From positions 2,855,219 to 2,919,218 of the forward strand of contig QEOQ01000226.1 of the NCBI GenBank assembly GCA_010279815.1: a DNA stretch of 64,000 nucleotides, read 5' to 3'. The stretch is from Brachionus plicatilis (taxonomy: Eukaryota > Rotifera > Eurotatoria > Ploima > Brachionidae). Within the stretch, counting starts at the first letter, position 1, and every line of letters begins with the position of its first letter. The translations under genes were made by a program, and so were the position numbers. The notes under the pieces were generated by a model. It made no database searches. It was not told the DNA's origin and was given only the letters and a program-made list of their open reading frames with translations. Below are positions 10,761 through 21,102 of this stretch, piece after piece.

Positions 10761-11405
10761 TGTAATTAATAACCTTGCTTAAAAAGCTTGCAATAACCTT
10801 GCTTAAAAAGCTTGCAAAGCGTTCCACTCGTTGATGACCCTGTTGGTGAAGAAGTTTGCACGCTGCTGACATTTGGCCGTGACTTGGCCAGAAGTCTTCT
10901 CCTGTGTCCCCTAATATTACCAGCTGGTCCTGCTTGCGAGAGAGAGTTGCAGTGTTCCATAGGTTTCACGCAGCATACAGCGTTGAATCTGCGGTAGAAT
11001 TTGAACAGTTGGATCATGTCTCCTCTCACACGGCGCTCCTGAAGTGTCGTGAGTCCTAAAACAGCGAGGCGATCAGCATAGCTCCAATTCTTGTATCTGC
11101 TCACTAGCTTGGTGGCCCTTCGTTGCACAGATTCGAGGATTTTGATGTCCTTTTTGCTGTGAGGAGACCAGACTGCTGCAGCGTACTCAAGATGGGGTCT
11201 GACGAAGGCACAGTAGAGGATCCTGCACGTATCGATGGTCCAGTACCTGAATGTTCTCTTTAGCTGTCCGAGGATGGCGGTAGCCTTGTTAGCCTGGATT
11301 CTAATGTGGGTCGAGAATTTTAGGTTACGTGAGAGGGTGACTCCGAGGTCTTTTTCGGTTTCGACATATTTCAGGGTGCTGCTTCCTTTGGAATCACCCA
11401 TGACA
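10761..11405 (-). pseudogene. CR1/Jockey-type LINE reverse transcriptase, C-terminal fragment
   Basis: The minus-strand frame gives LKYVETEKDLGVTLSRNLKF, ATAILGQLKRTFRYW, YCAFVRPHLEYAAAVWSPH and a conserved ESVQRRATKLV block. This is the thumb/connection region of CR1/Jockey LINE polymerases. Near 10865 the frame breaks: the expected NFFTNRVINEWNAL continues in the next frame, so there is a 1-base indel. A 24-bp tandem duplication (two copies of GCAAGCTTTTTAAGCAAGG plus a few bases) sits at the 3' end. Base composition is far richer in GC than the surroundings, suggesting recent arrival. The catalytic core is absent (5' truncated). Confidence 0.85.
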
Positions 11406-11764
11406 AGTTCCGAATTGATTTATTATTATTGTTAGAGCTAAATACTTCTGATTAAAAATTCACCTAAATATTTTTCTCTTTCTTCGACTGTGTTTAGTTC
11501 CCTATTATTTGAAATCAAAGTTAGAATACATTATCTTTTTCTAAAAGTGTCTGATTTAAAGTGGATTTTTCCCAATGATTTTAATAAATTCGAACCAATT
11601 TTGATTCAAAAATTTCTTTATTTTGATTTCTTTCTTCCTAGGTTCTTTATTTTTTTTTAGATTAATTTTCAATCAAGTTATTTATTTATTTAAATATTTG
11701 TTTTTTGTAACATTCTTCTTATTTTCCTACGTTCTTTAGTAAAATTTATTATATCAGGTTGCAG

Positions 11765-12070
11765 ACTGGTTCTGAGCCAAAACACTTAAGTTTGTACAAA
11801 AGGTTTATAATTTGAAACTTTATCAAAGGCCTTAGCAAAATCCGTATAGACCACATAGACCACAACTGGTTATCCTTTCGAAAATCCTAAGTTTAAGAAG
11901 TAATAAAATTTAAAGCTTCAAGAAAATTTGTTGTGCACGATTTCTTAGGAAAAAAGCCGCGTTGAGAGCATGAGATTAAATTTTTCTTAATAAATGCGCC
12001 AACATTAAGTCCTTAATAATACTTTTCAGAATCTTGCAGAGAACACGGGTCAAAGAAACAGGTCTTTAGG
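11765..12070 (-). pseudogene. decayed LINE reverse transcriptase core fragment
   Basis: Across shifting frames the minus strand shows RT words in the right order: a CKIxE-like block, QRGFFPKKSCTTNFLEALN, then VVYTDFAKAFDKV, which is RT motif A with its Asp. Multiple stops and frame changes show it is inactive. It lies just upstream (in LINE order) of 10761-11405 but with ~350 bp of unrelated sequence between, so the two may come from different insertions. Confidence 0.6.
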
Positions 12071-12472
12071 GTTCAGTTAGTTTTGTAGTTTTATATAATA
12101 AACGTATATTTAATTATATTTAATTTTGTATTTTTAATTTTTAATTTAATTTTTAACTTCCGTGTCAATAGTTTTAAATTGTCATATTTTTTTTAAAAGT
12201 AAGACTTTTACATATAAACATTTTGATTACAAACTTCAAAAAACTTTATTTTTTTCAATTTTTTTAAAAATGCCTCATTTTGAACACTTTTTTTTAAGAG
12301 AAATAAAAGAGAAAATAAAAAAGTAAAATCTACAATTGTTCAGAATTTTCTATAGTTTCAGAATTTGTATATCTTATTTGGGGCCAGATACAAAAAAAAA
12401 CAAAAAAATGGGTAAAATTTCGGCTTTTTTTGAAAAAATCTCGCTTTTTTTGAAAAAATCTCGATTTTTTAG

Positions 12473-12705
12473 CAAAGTGAAATTTTTAATCAAATTTCAA
12501 GCGCTCAATCTTGCTCAAAAATTTTTAAATGCGCAATTATTAATTGCAGATTTTTAATTTTTTTTATATTTCAAAACTTTATTTTTAAACTTTTGAAAAA
12601 GAATTGTAATTTCTTAAAAAGGCAATGGAATTCAATTGCGCATTTAAAAATTTATGACCAAGATTGAGCGATTGAAATTTGATCAAAAATTTTACTATGC
12701 TGATT
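12473..12705. repeat. imperfect inverted repeat
   Basis: The left arm contains AAGCGCTCAATCTTGCTCAAA and TTAAATGCGCAATT. The right arm has the complement (AATTGCGCATTTAA, then CCAAGATTGAGCGATTG). About 70 bp pair around a ~90-bp loop. Confidence 0.6.
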
Positions 12706-12721
12706 TTTTTGGAAGTTTAAA

Positions 12722-12840
12722 AAAATTATTTTCTAGTAGAGAATTTTTTGCTCTACAAGATGGTATGAGATTTTTATATCTTTTGTAAATGTTTGCGAAA
12801 GATATTCTCATCGGACCGTAGCATACTTTTGACAATTAAA
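12722..12840. repeat. dispersed repeat, inverted relative to 54625-54760
   Basis: The segment TAGTAGAGAATTTTTTGCTC through GATATTCTCATCGGACCGTAG reappears in reverse orientation inside the LIN54 intron (CGGTCCGATGAGAATATC ... TGTAGAGCAAAAAATT). Diverged but clearly related. No coding potential. Confidence 0.55.
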
Positions 12841-13127
12841 AAACTCTTTTAGCCCCTGTAGCAGAAAAAATTTTTTTTCAACTCCCCCCTAAAAATAGCA
12901 TTCCGGGGTTTACATATGAAGATTACGTTTTGCATTTCCTGAACCTTAACTCAAATACCACCTATTTGATTTTATGAAAAAGTTTTTTGAATTTTTTTTT
13001 GCCTTTTATATGAAATTTTAATTCTCATAATTTAAAATATTTATAAATTATCTCAATATTCTTTGTCTTTGGTAACGGCTTAATTAAAAGAAAATTAAAG
13101 AAAAAAACCATTGAAGATAGAATTCAA

Positions 13128-13628
13128 ATGAAAAAATTGAGTGAAAAAATTTTGCATATCCATTTCTCAACTTTATTGATCAGTTTAGCTTTAAAGCATT
13201 CATTCAGAACATTTAATAATTTTATATTTGCCGATTTTGATTTATTTTCAACAAAACAAAGCGACTGGATTTTGGGTATACAAATTTTGTTTTCGATCAA
13301 TTTTGTTTTACTTTTTATTGGAATAATTTGCATTTATCTTTTTGATATTGTATTGCTCAAGTTGGTGGTTCAATTAATTTTGTTTATATTTTATTTAGTT
13401 TTCATTTCTCTCTCAATAAACCTGCGCAAAAACATTGTTCTGATAGATTGGCAGCCTGACGATGTACTATTTGTTCAAGAAATTGATGAAATATTTATTG
13501 GAGTTATTGGTCTTCTGAGCTTGATTTTATTAATATTTTCTTTGCTGGACTATTTTGGACTGATAAAGAAAAATAAAGCTTATATTTTAGTCAATGATTT
13601 TATCAAAAGATTTAATTTTTGTTTATAA
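13128..13628 (+). CDS. four-helix membrane protein, possibly TMEM107
   Basis: Single-exon ORF of 166 aa starting at ATG 13128. It has four predicted membrane helices (~residues 8-26, 48-72, 73-98, 120-142) with a charged WQPDDVLF loop before the last. Length, four passes, an N-terminal hydrophobic HFSTLLISL segment and a C-terminal FGLIKKNK ending are reminiscent of TMEM107 (human ~140 aa, ending FGLKKKPF as remembered), a ciliary transition-zone protein. The match is weak outside these points, so the name is tentative. The gene is convergent with DNAAF1, stops only 47 bp apart, so the 3' UTRs probably overlap. Confidence 0.55.
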   Translation: MKKLSEKILHIHFSTLLISLALKHSFRTFNNFIFADFDLFSTKQSDWILGIQILFSINFVLLFIGIICIYLFDIVLLKLVVQLILFIFYLVFISLSINLRKNIVLIDWQPDDVLFVQEIDEIFIGVIGLLSLILLIFSLLDYFGLIKKNKAYILVNDFIKRFNFCL

Positions 13629-13675
13629 AAACTAACCATAAATATAATAAAAAACTAATATTATCTTTAATTTAT

Positions 13676-16600
13676 TTAATTTTCAACATTAGACAGATTA
13701 TTCGACTCATTTTTGTCATCTTGGTTGGACTCAGAAACAATTTCTTCAATTAAAACTCTTTTCGGAGCATCACTATAAACAGGCTCTTCTTTTGGATCCA
13801 TTTCAGTGATTAAAAGTTTAAACGGAGCTTGAATTAAAAATAGAAAAATAAATTTTATTTTATAATTTAAAAAATACTTGATTCAGACTCGTTTTTTTGA
13901 GAGAAAATTGAGGACTTTTCTTCTAGTTGGTTATTTATTTTTACCTCAATCAATTCATTTTCTTCAACTTGCTCCAATTCTGGAATTTCCTCCTCTTCTT
14001 CTTTCGCTTTATCTTCTTCCTCCTTCGACTTTTCTTCTGAACTTTGGTCAGTTTTTGGAGCAATTATATTTTCCAAATTTTCTAAATCAACTTCATTGTT
14101 TTGATTTGTTTCGTTTTGGTCTTGTCGAGATTGATTACGTTCAGCTATGAATTTATCACGGCGTGCCAGTAAATCTTAGAAAAAAAAAATCTTGAATAAA
14201 ATATTAAAAAAGAAAAGAAAAAAAATTACCATTGACACTGTCCATGATTCTTTTATGGTCAGCGTTGTCCCATTTTTTTCGCTCTTCTCGTTCAGCATCT
14301 TTGCCACCAGATGCCCAGGCTTCTGCACAAGCTCTGTCACGTGGAAAAACTGGTCTATCATCCAAATAAGTTAGCCCTTTCTGATAATGAAGTTAATAAA
14401 AAATTTTCTTTTATTTTTTCGAATACAAGATATAAAATTTAATTAATTTAGATACATTAATTTAATCTAGATTTATGATTTATTTTATCTGAATCAACTC
14501 AAGACTTTACTCTGGAAAAAAAGTTAATTTTTAAACAAAATTTGAGAAATGGAATCACTTATCAAATTAACCTTTCCGAAAATAATTGGGAAAATAAAAT
14601 TTTGAATTATTTGTTTAAAATATATTAAAAAATTGGATTTCATACCAGAAATAGGCAAATTAATTTAATTACTACTGTTTTTTTTTTTTTTAATTAAATA
14701 GTTTGAGGGTAACCCTCAAGCTGTGGAGAATGGGCACTACCCTTCTTTTCAGCCTAACTATTTTATAAAAAAAGAAATTAAATAGAAGTAAATCGCGAGT
14801 AAATTAGACAAAAAGAAAAATTAAAAAAAAATAAAAAAAAATTTTTAAATAAATAAATATAAATAAAATAAAATTTCATGTTCATCATTTCATTTCATTT
14901 CATAATTACTACTGTTAAGTATGATAAAAAGGATGTGTTTTTCTAATTGAAAATCTTACCGAAGTGAAAGCTTAATATTTAAGCTATTATTTAAATTTCA
15001 AGTTTTTACCAAGGTTTTTTTATCAAACAAACACTTTTTTTAAATTAAAAATATCTACAGGGAAAATGTATCTAAAGAAGATTAAATTTTTTTTTAATTA
15101 TGCCACAGTTTTAATAAATTGTACAAATTTTTTTTATTTTAATCTCTCCAAAGTAGACTTTGGTCTTTCATGAGAACATGTACACAGTCCAATTTTGAAA
15201 CCGGAAAGTTGGATCAAACCACCCATTTATTAAATCTTTGAACAAAATGTTTCTAGAGGCAATGGACATTTAAAAGTTTTTTTTTTCTGATAATTATTTT
15301 TTTAAAAATTAATAAAAGCGGTAATGTGATATCTTAGTACAAAAATTACAGTAGAAAATGGTTCTATAAAAAGTTCAAGATTGTACAAATTTGTACAAAA
15401 GAATTCCAATTTCTGCCAAAACTCTGCTATTTTCTGTAAAATGAACACCATCAAAAAATACTTTATTAAACTATGCAATAAATTGCAGAGTTTTTGCAGA
15501 GTTTAGAATTCGTTTGTACAAATTTGTACAATATTGTACTTTTTATAGAACCATTTTTGCACAATTTGAGACAAAATTATAACTTTCTTACTTTTTCTAC
15601 TGTAAATTTTGTACTAAAATTTCACATTGCCATAAAAGAAGTAAATATTTTAAATTACAACTTAAGTCACATTGAGAATTTAAAATTTTCGAATTTTTAA
15701 TTATTGAATTAAAAAATCAATTTTTAAATTTAAAGTATTGGCAATTTTGTACAAATCATTTGTTTTTTAAAGCTTTTTAGTTTAATTAAATATTGAAAAA
15801 AAAACGTTCAAATTATTCATTAATTGATTTAATTAAATTTACTTCCAAAAAAAGTTTGATATAATTATAAAAGTATTTTCTTTAAAAAAATAAATAAAAA
15901 ATAAGAAAGTGGGATTAAGTAAAAATTTAATCGAGAAGAAAGTCCAGCTATTGATTAATCATCCTGTGGACCAGACTGAATGAAATGATTTATTAGCATT
16001 CTCTTTATAAAATTTCACTAATTTTCATTTTAAAAAAGGAAAAAAAATTCATAACTATCTTTCTGGGAAAAGTTTGATTTTTCAACCCTTTTTTTCCCAA
16101 AAATAAAATATACTATTTTGAGTGCTAAATTTTATTTTACTCTTTAAAATTTCGAAAATTTTCGAAAGTTTTAAAAATTTTCAAGATTCTTTATTTTGAT
16201 GTTTTTTAGCTTATTTTAGCGATTTTCAAGGACTTGTTTTTTTTCCGAATAAATTTCTAAATTTTTCCGGTCTGAAAATCACCTAAACTTGATGTTGAAA
16301 ATTAATTTCATATTCAAAGAGTAAAAAATTCTTTTAATATTTATGGGAATTTTTATATTGAAAATTTTATTTAATAAACTTAATCTTTTTTTTTCAAAAA
16401 AATTGGACTAATTCATTCAAATTATGACATGGTTTGACTATTAAGTCTTTTTCATCAAATTAAATACAAATACTAAAATCATCCAAAATGTCAAAACTTA
16501 CGATTCGAACAGTTAATGTTTTCCGGTAATCTTTGATCATTTTGATAGCAGAATTTCCCATTAAATTTAGAACATGCTAAAGAAAAAAAATATTTAAAAG

Positions 16601-17286
16601 TTTTTTGATTTTTAACAAAAAAAACTAAAAATTACTAAATTTTTCATTTTTTCGAATATTTCGATAACTTGAGGATCGTCTATACAATTGTGAGATAAAT
16701 CAAGACATGAAATAGAGTCACATTCGGTCAAATGCTCCAAATCTTGGTATGTTTCTATTTTATTATGAGATACGCATAGAGAAGTTAGTTTTTTACAACA
16801 GCTTAAATTTTCTATTTTTGTAATGTAATTATTGCTCAAATTAATGGTGTCCAGTAATTCAAGTGGTTCCAAATTTTCGATTTTTCTGATCAAATTTTGC
16901 TGCAAATATAAACACTTAAGCTCTTTTTGATTAGCCAAATTTTCAATTCGGTTGATGCCATTGGACTCAAGCCATAGACACTTTAGTCCAGTGTATTCTT
17001 CAAGATTTTCAATAGTGCTAAATCCTTTAAAATGAAGGTACAACACGTCATTAAGGTACGGTGTCAAATAAAGTTTTTGTTCTTTGCAGTGTTTACGCAA
17101 GAACTCTTTGGTCATTCTTGGACCAAAACGAGATTTGTCAGAATCGGAATTTTTTTCCTGATTTTTCACTTCGTTATTTTCTGTTATTTTTGAAGAATTT
17201 TCAATTCGAATATTATTTTCTGGTGGCGATACTGTTACCTTTTCAATACCTGTACTCTCTGGTATCTCTTCAATTAGGGTCGGCAT
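13676..17286 (-). CDS. DNAAF1: dynein axonemal assembly factor 1 (LRRC50)
   Basis: Five exons, minus strand: 17286-16636, 16576-16502, 14380-14230, 14174-13878, 13827-13676; 441 aa. After a polar N-terminus comes the family signature [20 protein letters not shown], then SDS22-like leucine-rich repeats ([59 protein letters not shown]). The LRR cap follows ([15 protein letters not shown]) and [20 protein letters not shown], which is diagnostic for DNAAF1. The tail is acidic and Glu/Lys-rich. DNAAF1 is a cytoplasmic factor needed to preassemble axonemal dynein arms. Human DNAAF1 is ~725 aa; the shorter length here is in the low-complexity tail. Intron 2 (2.1 kb) carries a family-1 hairpin and other repeats; intron 1 and introns 3-4 are 49-59 bp. 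Confidence 0.93.
14699..14765 (-). repeat. short dispersed repeat sharing GGCTGAAAAGAAGG
   Basis: On the minus strand, GGCTGAAAAGAAGGGTAGTG...CTTGAGGGTTACCC. A related block is at 27425-27495 (GGGCTGAAAAGAAGGC... CAGGGTATCCACCC). It may be the 3' end of a SINE or LINE; the sample is too small to say. Confidence 0.4.
15320..15631. repeat. family-1 hairpin element in DNAAF1 intron 2
   Basis: Ends GGTAATGTGA / TCACATTGCC. Arms contain GGTTCTATAAAAAGT and GTACAAATTTGTACAA and pair with each other. The centre has TTGCAGAGTTTTTGCAGAG. Flanks ATAAAAGC and ATAAAAGA match at 7 of 8 positions. Confidence 0.75.
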
Positions 17287-18454
17287 TTTTTGGTCCTATT
17301 AAAATATCAATTATAATTTAGTATGAAATAAACTCAAAATGTTCCCCAAATTTGTTGATTTTTATGTTTCCATGGCAACATTTTTAAACTATGTTCATTT
17401 ATGGGACATTAATTTTGTGGCCAAAGAATTAGTCCTTTGTTAATTAAATGTACCTTCGAATTTTTTGAAAATTATTTTTTAGACGAATCTCTAATTTTTG
17501 TTTATTTTTAATGCAATAAAATTTTTAAGAAAAAAAATTAAATTTTAATTATTTTATCCCAAAATAAAAATAATTGGTTAAAATTATTTAAAGAATAATA
17601 AAAATAAGGCTTCCCATGACTTGATTATATTCAAAATTTTGCTGAATATCTCTGGTGAAACCGTAATTTAAAATCTTATAATTTTTTGACACTGTTTTTT
17701 AATTTCAATATCGGATCATAAAGAAAATCATTTAATATTAAAATTTAAGAATCGCAAATTTTCAAACACAAACCGACTGAAATTTTAGGAAATAAATAGA
17801 TAGAAGGTCAATGGATAAAATAAAATTTGCTTTAAAGAATTATTTTTATTTATGTGAGAAACGTCAAACAATCTCTTCAAAAATCGTTTTTAATAACGAT
17901 AAAGGGATTTAAAAAATTTTTCAAATTTTTCAATTAGCAAAGTAATCCATCTTAAATCCGTAATAAGACTTTCATAATATCTTAGAATATCTTAACTGAA
18001 TTCTTTAAAAGCTTTGCTAATTTAAAGTAGAAATTTGAGTTTAAAATCGTGTTCAAAAATAAAGAATTTATGAATAGAAATAGACAATTATTTTGAAAGA
18101 TTTTTTCAAGAATTTTACTTTGAAATTTCAGAATTTAAAAATTGATCAAACACATTAAATGTGCGATTAGATTTAATAGTATTTTTTAAATAAATTTTTT
18201 TTCAAAAATTAAAAAATAAAAGTATTGAAATTTTTCGAAATTTTCCAATTGAATTAAGCGATGAAATTAAATCAATTATTTAATATTTTTGATTTAAGAT
18301 TTGTGATCAAAAATTTTTACAACATTTTATACCTTTTCTTAAGTAGTTATTCGTAAAATCACACTTTTGAAATTTTTTAATGAAATTTTACCGGTCGGTT
18401 TTTTTTCATAAAATCATAAAATCAATATTTTATTTAAATTTTTTTTTTTTTTTA

Positions 18455-18496
18455 NNNNNNNNNNNNNNNNNNNNNNNNNNNNNNNNNNNNNNNNNN
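18455..18496. other. assembly gap (42 N)
   Basis: Run of N following a poly-T tract. Confidence 0.99.
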
Positions 18497-18524
18497 TAAG
18501 TAAATGATTGTAAATAAATAGTTT

Positions 18525-18604
18525 TTATTGTGTGAGATCTAGCTGTTCTATGACAACGTCGAAGGGAGTCAAGAATCTTTTATTGTGCGTATTGCATGTA
18601 GTTT
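18525..18604 (-). CDS. possible orphan terminal exon
   Basis: On the minus strand, ATATAACAG is followed by an open frame, phase 1, reading TTCNTHNKRFLTPFDVVIE and a few more residues before TAA at 18527-18525. Codon composition is richer than the surrounding DNA. No partner exon is visible upstream within the window and an N gap lies 28 bp downstream. Product unknown. Confidence 0.2.
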
Positions 18605-19499
18605 CTGTTATATTTTATTTAAATGAAAATTATGTTTTTTAATTAATTTTATAATAATTGAATATTTCTTTGAAAATTATCACTATATTTTACCAAAAAA
18701 TGTGTAATTTTACGTAATATTACGAAAGAATAGCTAGAATGGTGGGAAATTTTTTTCTGAATAAAATTTATTTAAATTTAGAAAATAACTTACTAAATTA
18801 CTTTTTTTAAACCAAAAAACCCAATTTATTTGGCCATCACAATTTTGTTACGATTTAATTTATGGACGATTGTTGATGAATACAAAGAATCCAAAAACTT
18901 TTTTTTGACAAAGGCCTGGAGAAGTGAAATAAAGGGTTGGAAATATAATTTAGAAAAATTAGTTTTACCTAATGAATATTCTTTTTAAATTTTTTTTTTC
19001 AGCTCTTAGTATTCGGATAAATAATGTTAAACAAAAAATTACATCAAATTTTTAAAGTAAATTAGATAATTGGAAGGTTTTTAAAAAAATATTTCCAATA
19101 AATTCCAAAGAGCTTATTTCAAAAAATATAAGAAATATAAGTGAATATTTTATTGCGTTTATGACAGTCAAAGAGATTTTACAGAATTTTTGATTGAGCA
19201 TATTTTAGTAAGGTAATTTGACATATTTGAAAAAAGATAAATAAAATATTTATTTAGGAGAGAAAGAATTAATTAAAATTTCAAATCAATTATGGTATGA
19301 TAGATTTTTTGAACATTTTTAAATCTGAAGAAATTTTTTCGATTTCACTCGTAACTAAGTTCAAAAAAATTCAATTAAAATTTTTTATTTATTTAAAAAA
19401 TTAACTTTTAGAAAATTTAATCAAAAACTTAGAGTGATTCCTTATTTAAAAAAAAAATGAATTTATTTTATACAAATTAAAATTAATTTTTACTTTTAA

Positions 19500-19954
19500 A
19501 TGTATTTGAAAAAAATAATTCCAATCTTTTGCCTTTTTTTATCTTTTAACAATCAAATATATTCACTCAGGTGCTTCAAATGCGCTAACTATGGACGCTT
19601 GCAAAATGATTTTGTTTCCAAAAGCTCATGCAATTCTCCAACTAGCAATGATCAGTCGACTTTTTGTGAAGCTGCCTACTGTTTTGTAAGATTATTCATT
19701 TTCTTATAAGATGAAAAAATTTAATTCTCTTCAAGAAATCGTCAGTTCTAATGGCAGATCTGAGTAGTTCAATTTTGCGCGGTTGCGCATCTAGTGACAA
19801 AATCTATGAGCTTTCGACCAAATTAGTCGGATATCAGTCTGAACTTAATTTTTGTAACACGACCAATTTCTGCAATTCAGCATCCACAATTACCAGAAAA
19901 GTCACCTTAATTCTATTTGGCATTTTAAATTTTTTACTAAAAATTTTCCTCTGA
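19500..19954 (+). CDS. Ly6/uPAR three-finger protein, secreted or GPI-anchored
   Basis: Two exons, 19500-19685 and 19736-19954, joined by a 50-bp GT-AG intron; 134 aa. Residues 1-22 are a signal peptide. The mature part has eight cysteines in Ly6 order: LRCFKC (25, 28), C44, C56, YC61, RGC79, FC102 and the terminal FCN motif (C108-N109). A hydrophobic C-terminus (ILFGILNFLLKIFL) fits a GPI-attachment signal. The intron sits just after the YC(F) motif, a common position in this family. Ly6 proteins are extracellular adaptors or receptor modulators; the specific role cannot be told from sequence. Short for a gene but complete. Confidence 0.85.
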
Positions 19955-20072
19955 TCAAAATTTTATTATGTGGTTAACATATATTTTTACATAAAAACAA
20001 TCTTCAAAAACAAAATAATAAAATGTTAACTTTAATAAAGAATTTTTAATATTTATTAGTCAATCTTTGGTT

Positions 20073-20738
20073 TTATTGGGGTGGTGGAGGTGGCATTCTT
20101 GGTGGCATTCCGGGTGGTAGCAAAGGTGGTGGTATCATACCAGGTCGAATTGGAATTTGGGGAGCCATCTGGCCAGGAGCCGGCAATCCAACTTGAAAAA
20201 AAGAATAAAAATTTTACTTAAAAAAAAAATAATTTTTTACCTCCTCGACCGGGACCCATCAAACCTGGAACAGGTGGTCCTCGAGGCGGAAGGCCTCCTG
20301 GCGGCATTGGTGGCATTCCCGCAGGCGGGACCACTCCTCTACCAGCTTGCATTGCTCTACCTAGACCAGGCAGACCTGCGGCACCGGGCAAACCAGGAAT
20401 TCTCGCCATTGTGACATCCTCTTTTGGTGGTGGACCCTCAACTGTGATTGTGACCAAGTGCTCGCCACGAAGCAAAACAAGACCAAGTGTTCGCTTTTCT
20501 TCTTTTTCTTCTTTGCCTCCCTTTGGTCTTACTTTTCTGAATTCTTCACAATCTCCAAGTATTATGTTCATGTGCTTATCGAATGCCTTGAAAGTGCCCA
20601 CAAATTGTCGACTATCTTGAAGGGTCACTCTAATTCGATAGTTTATGTTATGCAGCATTTTGCTGCTTTTTCCTTGGCCTGGCTGCAAATGAAAAATTTA
20701 TCAAAAAGAATTTTACATTTCCGCATAAAAATTACCAT
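20073..20738 (-). CDS. SNRPB: small nuclear ribonucleoprotein B/B' (Sm B)
   Basis: Three coding exons, minus strand: 20738-20736 (the ATG alone), 20682-20241, 20191-20073; 187 aa. The Sm fold is complete: Sm1 ([40 protein letters not shown]) and Sm2 ([20 protein letters not shown]). A Pro/Gly/Met-rich tail follows with repeated PPGMPP-type motifs and a few GRG motifs. SmB is a core component of the heptameric Sm ring on U1, U2, U4 and U5 snRNAs in the nucleus. The initiator codon lies at the very end of its exon (ATG|GT), as supported by the in-frame PGQGKSSKM that follows the acceptor TTTGCAG. It shares a 364-bp divergent promoter interval with CCDC34. The tail is shorter than in human (~240 aa). 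Confidence 0.95.
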
Positions 20739-21102
20739 TCCAAACTAGTCAATTTTTTTGAAATTATCAATCTAAAATTAAAAAATTTTGAATTTTTCTT
20801 GGCATGAGTTTAAATTTAAAAAGATTTTAATAAAGAGCTAATTTCAACAAAATTGTGTGAATGTATTAGATTTTTTTATCAATTTAAAATTCAAATTTTG
20901 CAATGCCGCGTTCAATTTAAAAAGACAAAAGCTAAGGCTTTGTTTAAATCTAAAAAAAAAAATTTTAAAAAAATTTGGTTGCTATTGAAACACAGCTTTG
21001 ACCCTTATCAATTCATAATTTATAATACTGGAAAATCAATGCTCACTGACAAATAGCTTTAAATCAGTTGAATAAGACTTTAATAATTATTTTAATCCAA
21101 AT
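20739..21102. promoter_or_regulatory. divergent promoter interval SNRPB / CCDC34
   Basis: 364 bp separate the two start codons, which face away from each other, so both promoters must lie here or overlap. No recognisable TATA or Inr element stands out in the AT-rich background. Confidence 0.5.

Larger units (their letters stand above)
12071..13127. other. non-coding, hairpin repeats
   Basis: Contains the inverted repeat at 12473-12705 and a repeat segment at 12722-12840. The remainder, up to the TMEM107-like start, is AT-rich without coding signal. Confidence 0.45.
17287..19499. other. long AT-rich intergenic region with an assembly gap
   Basis: Upstream of DNAAF1 (minus) and of the Ly6-like gene (plus). 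Apart from the N run and the possible terminal exon at 18525-18604, I see no coding signal, RNA gene or clear repeat. Confidence 0.4.
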
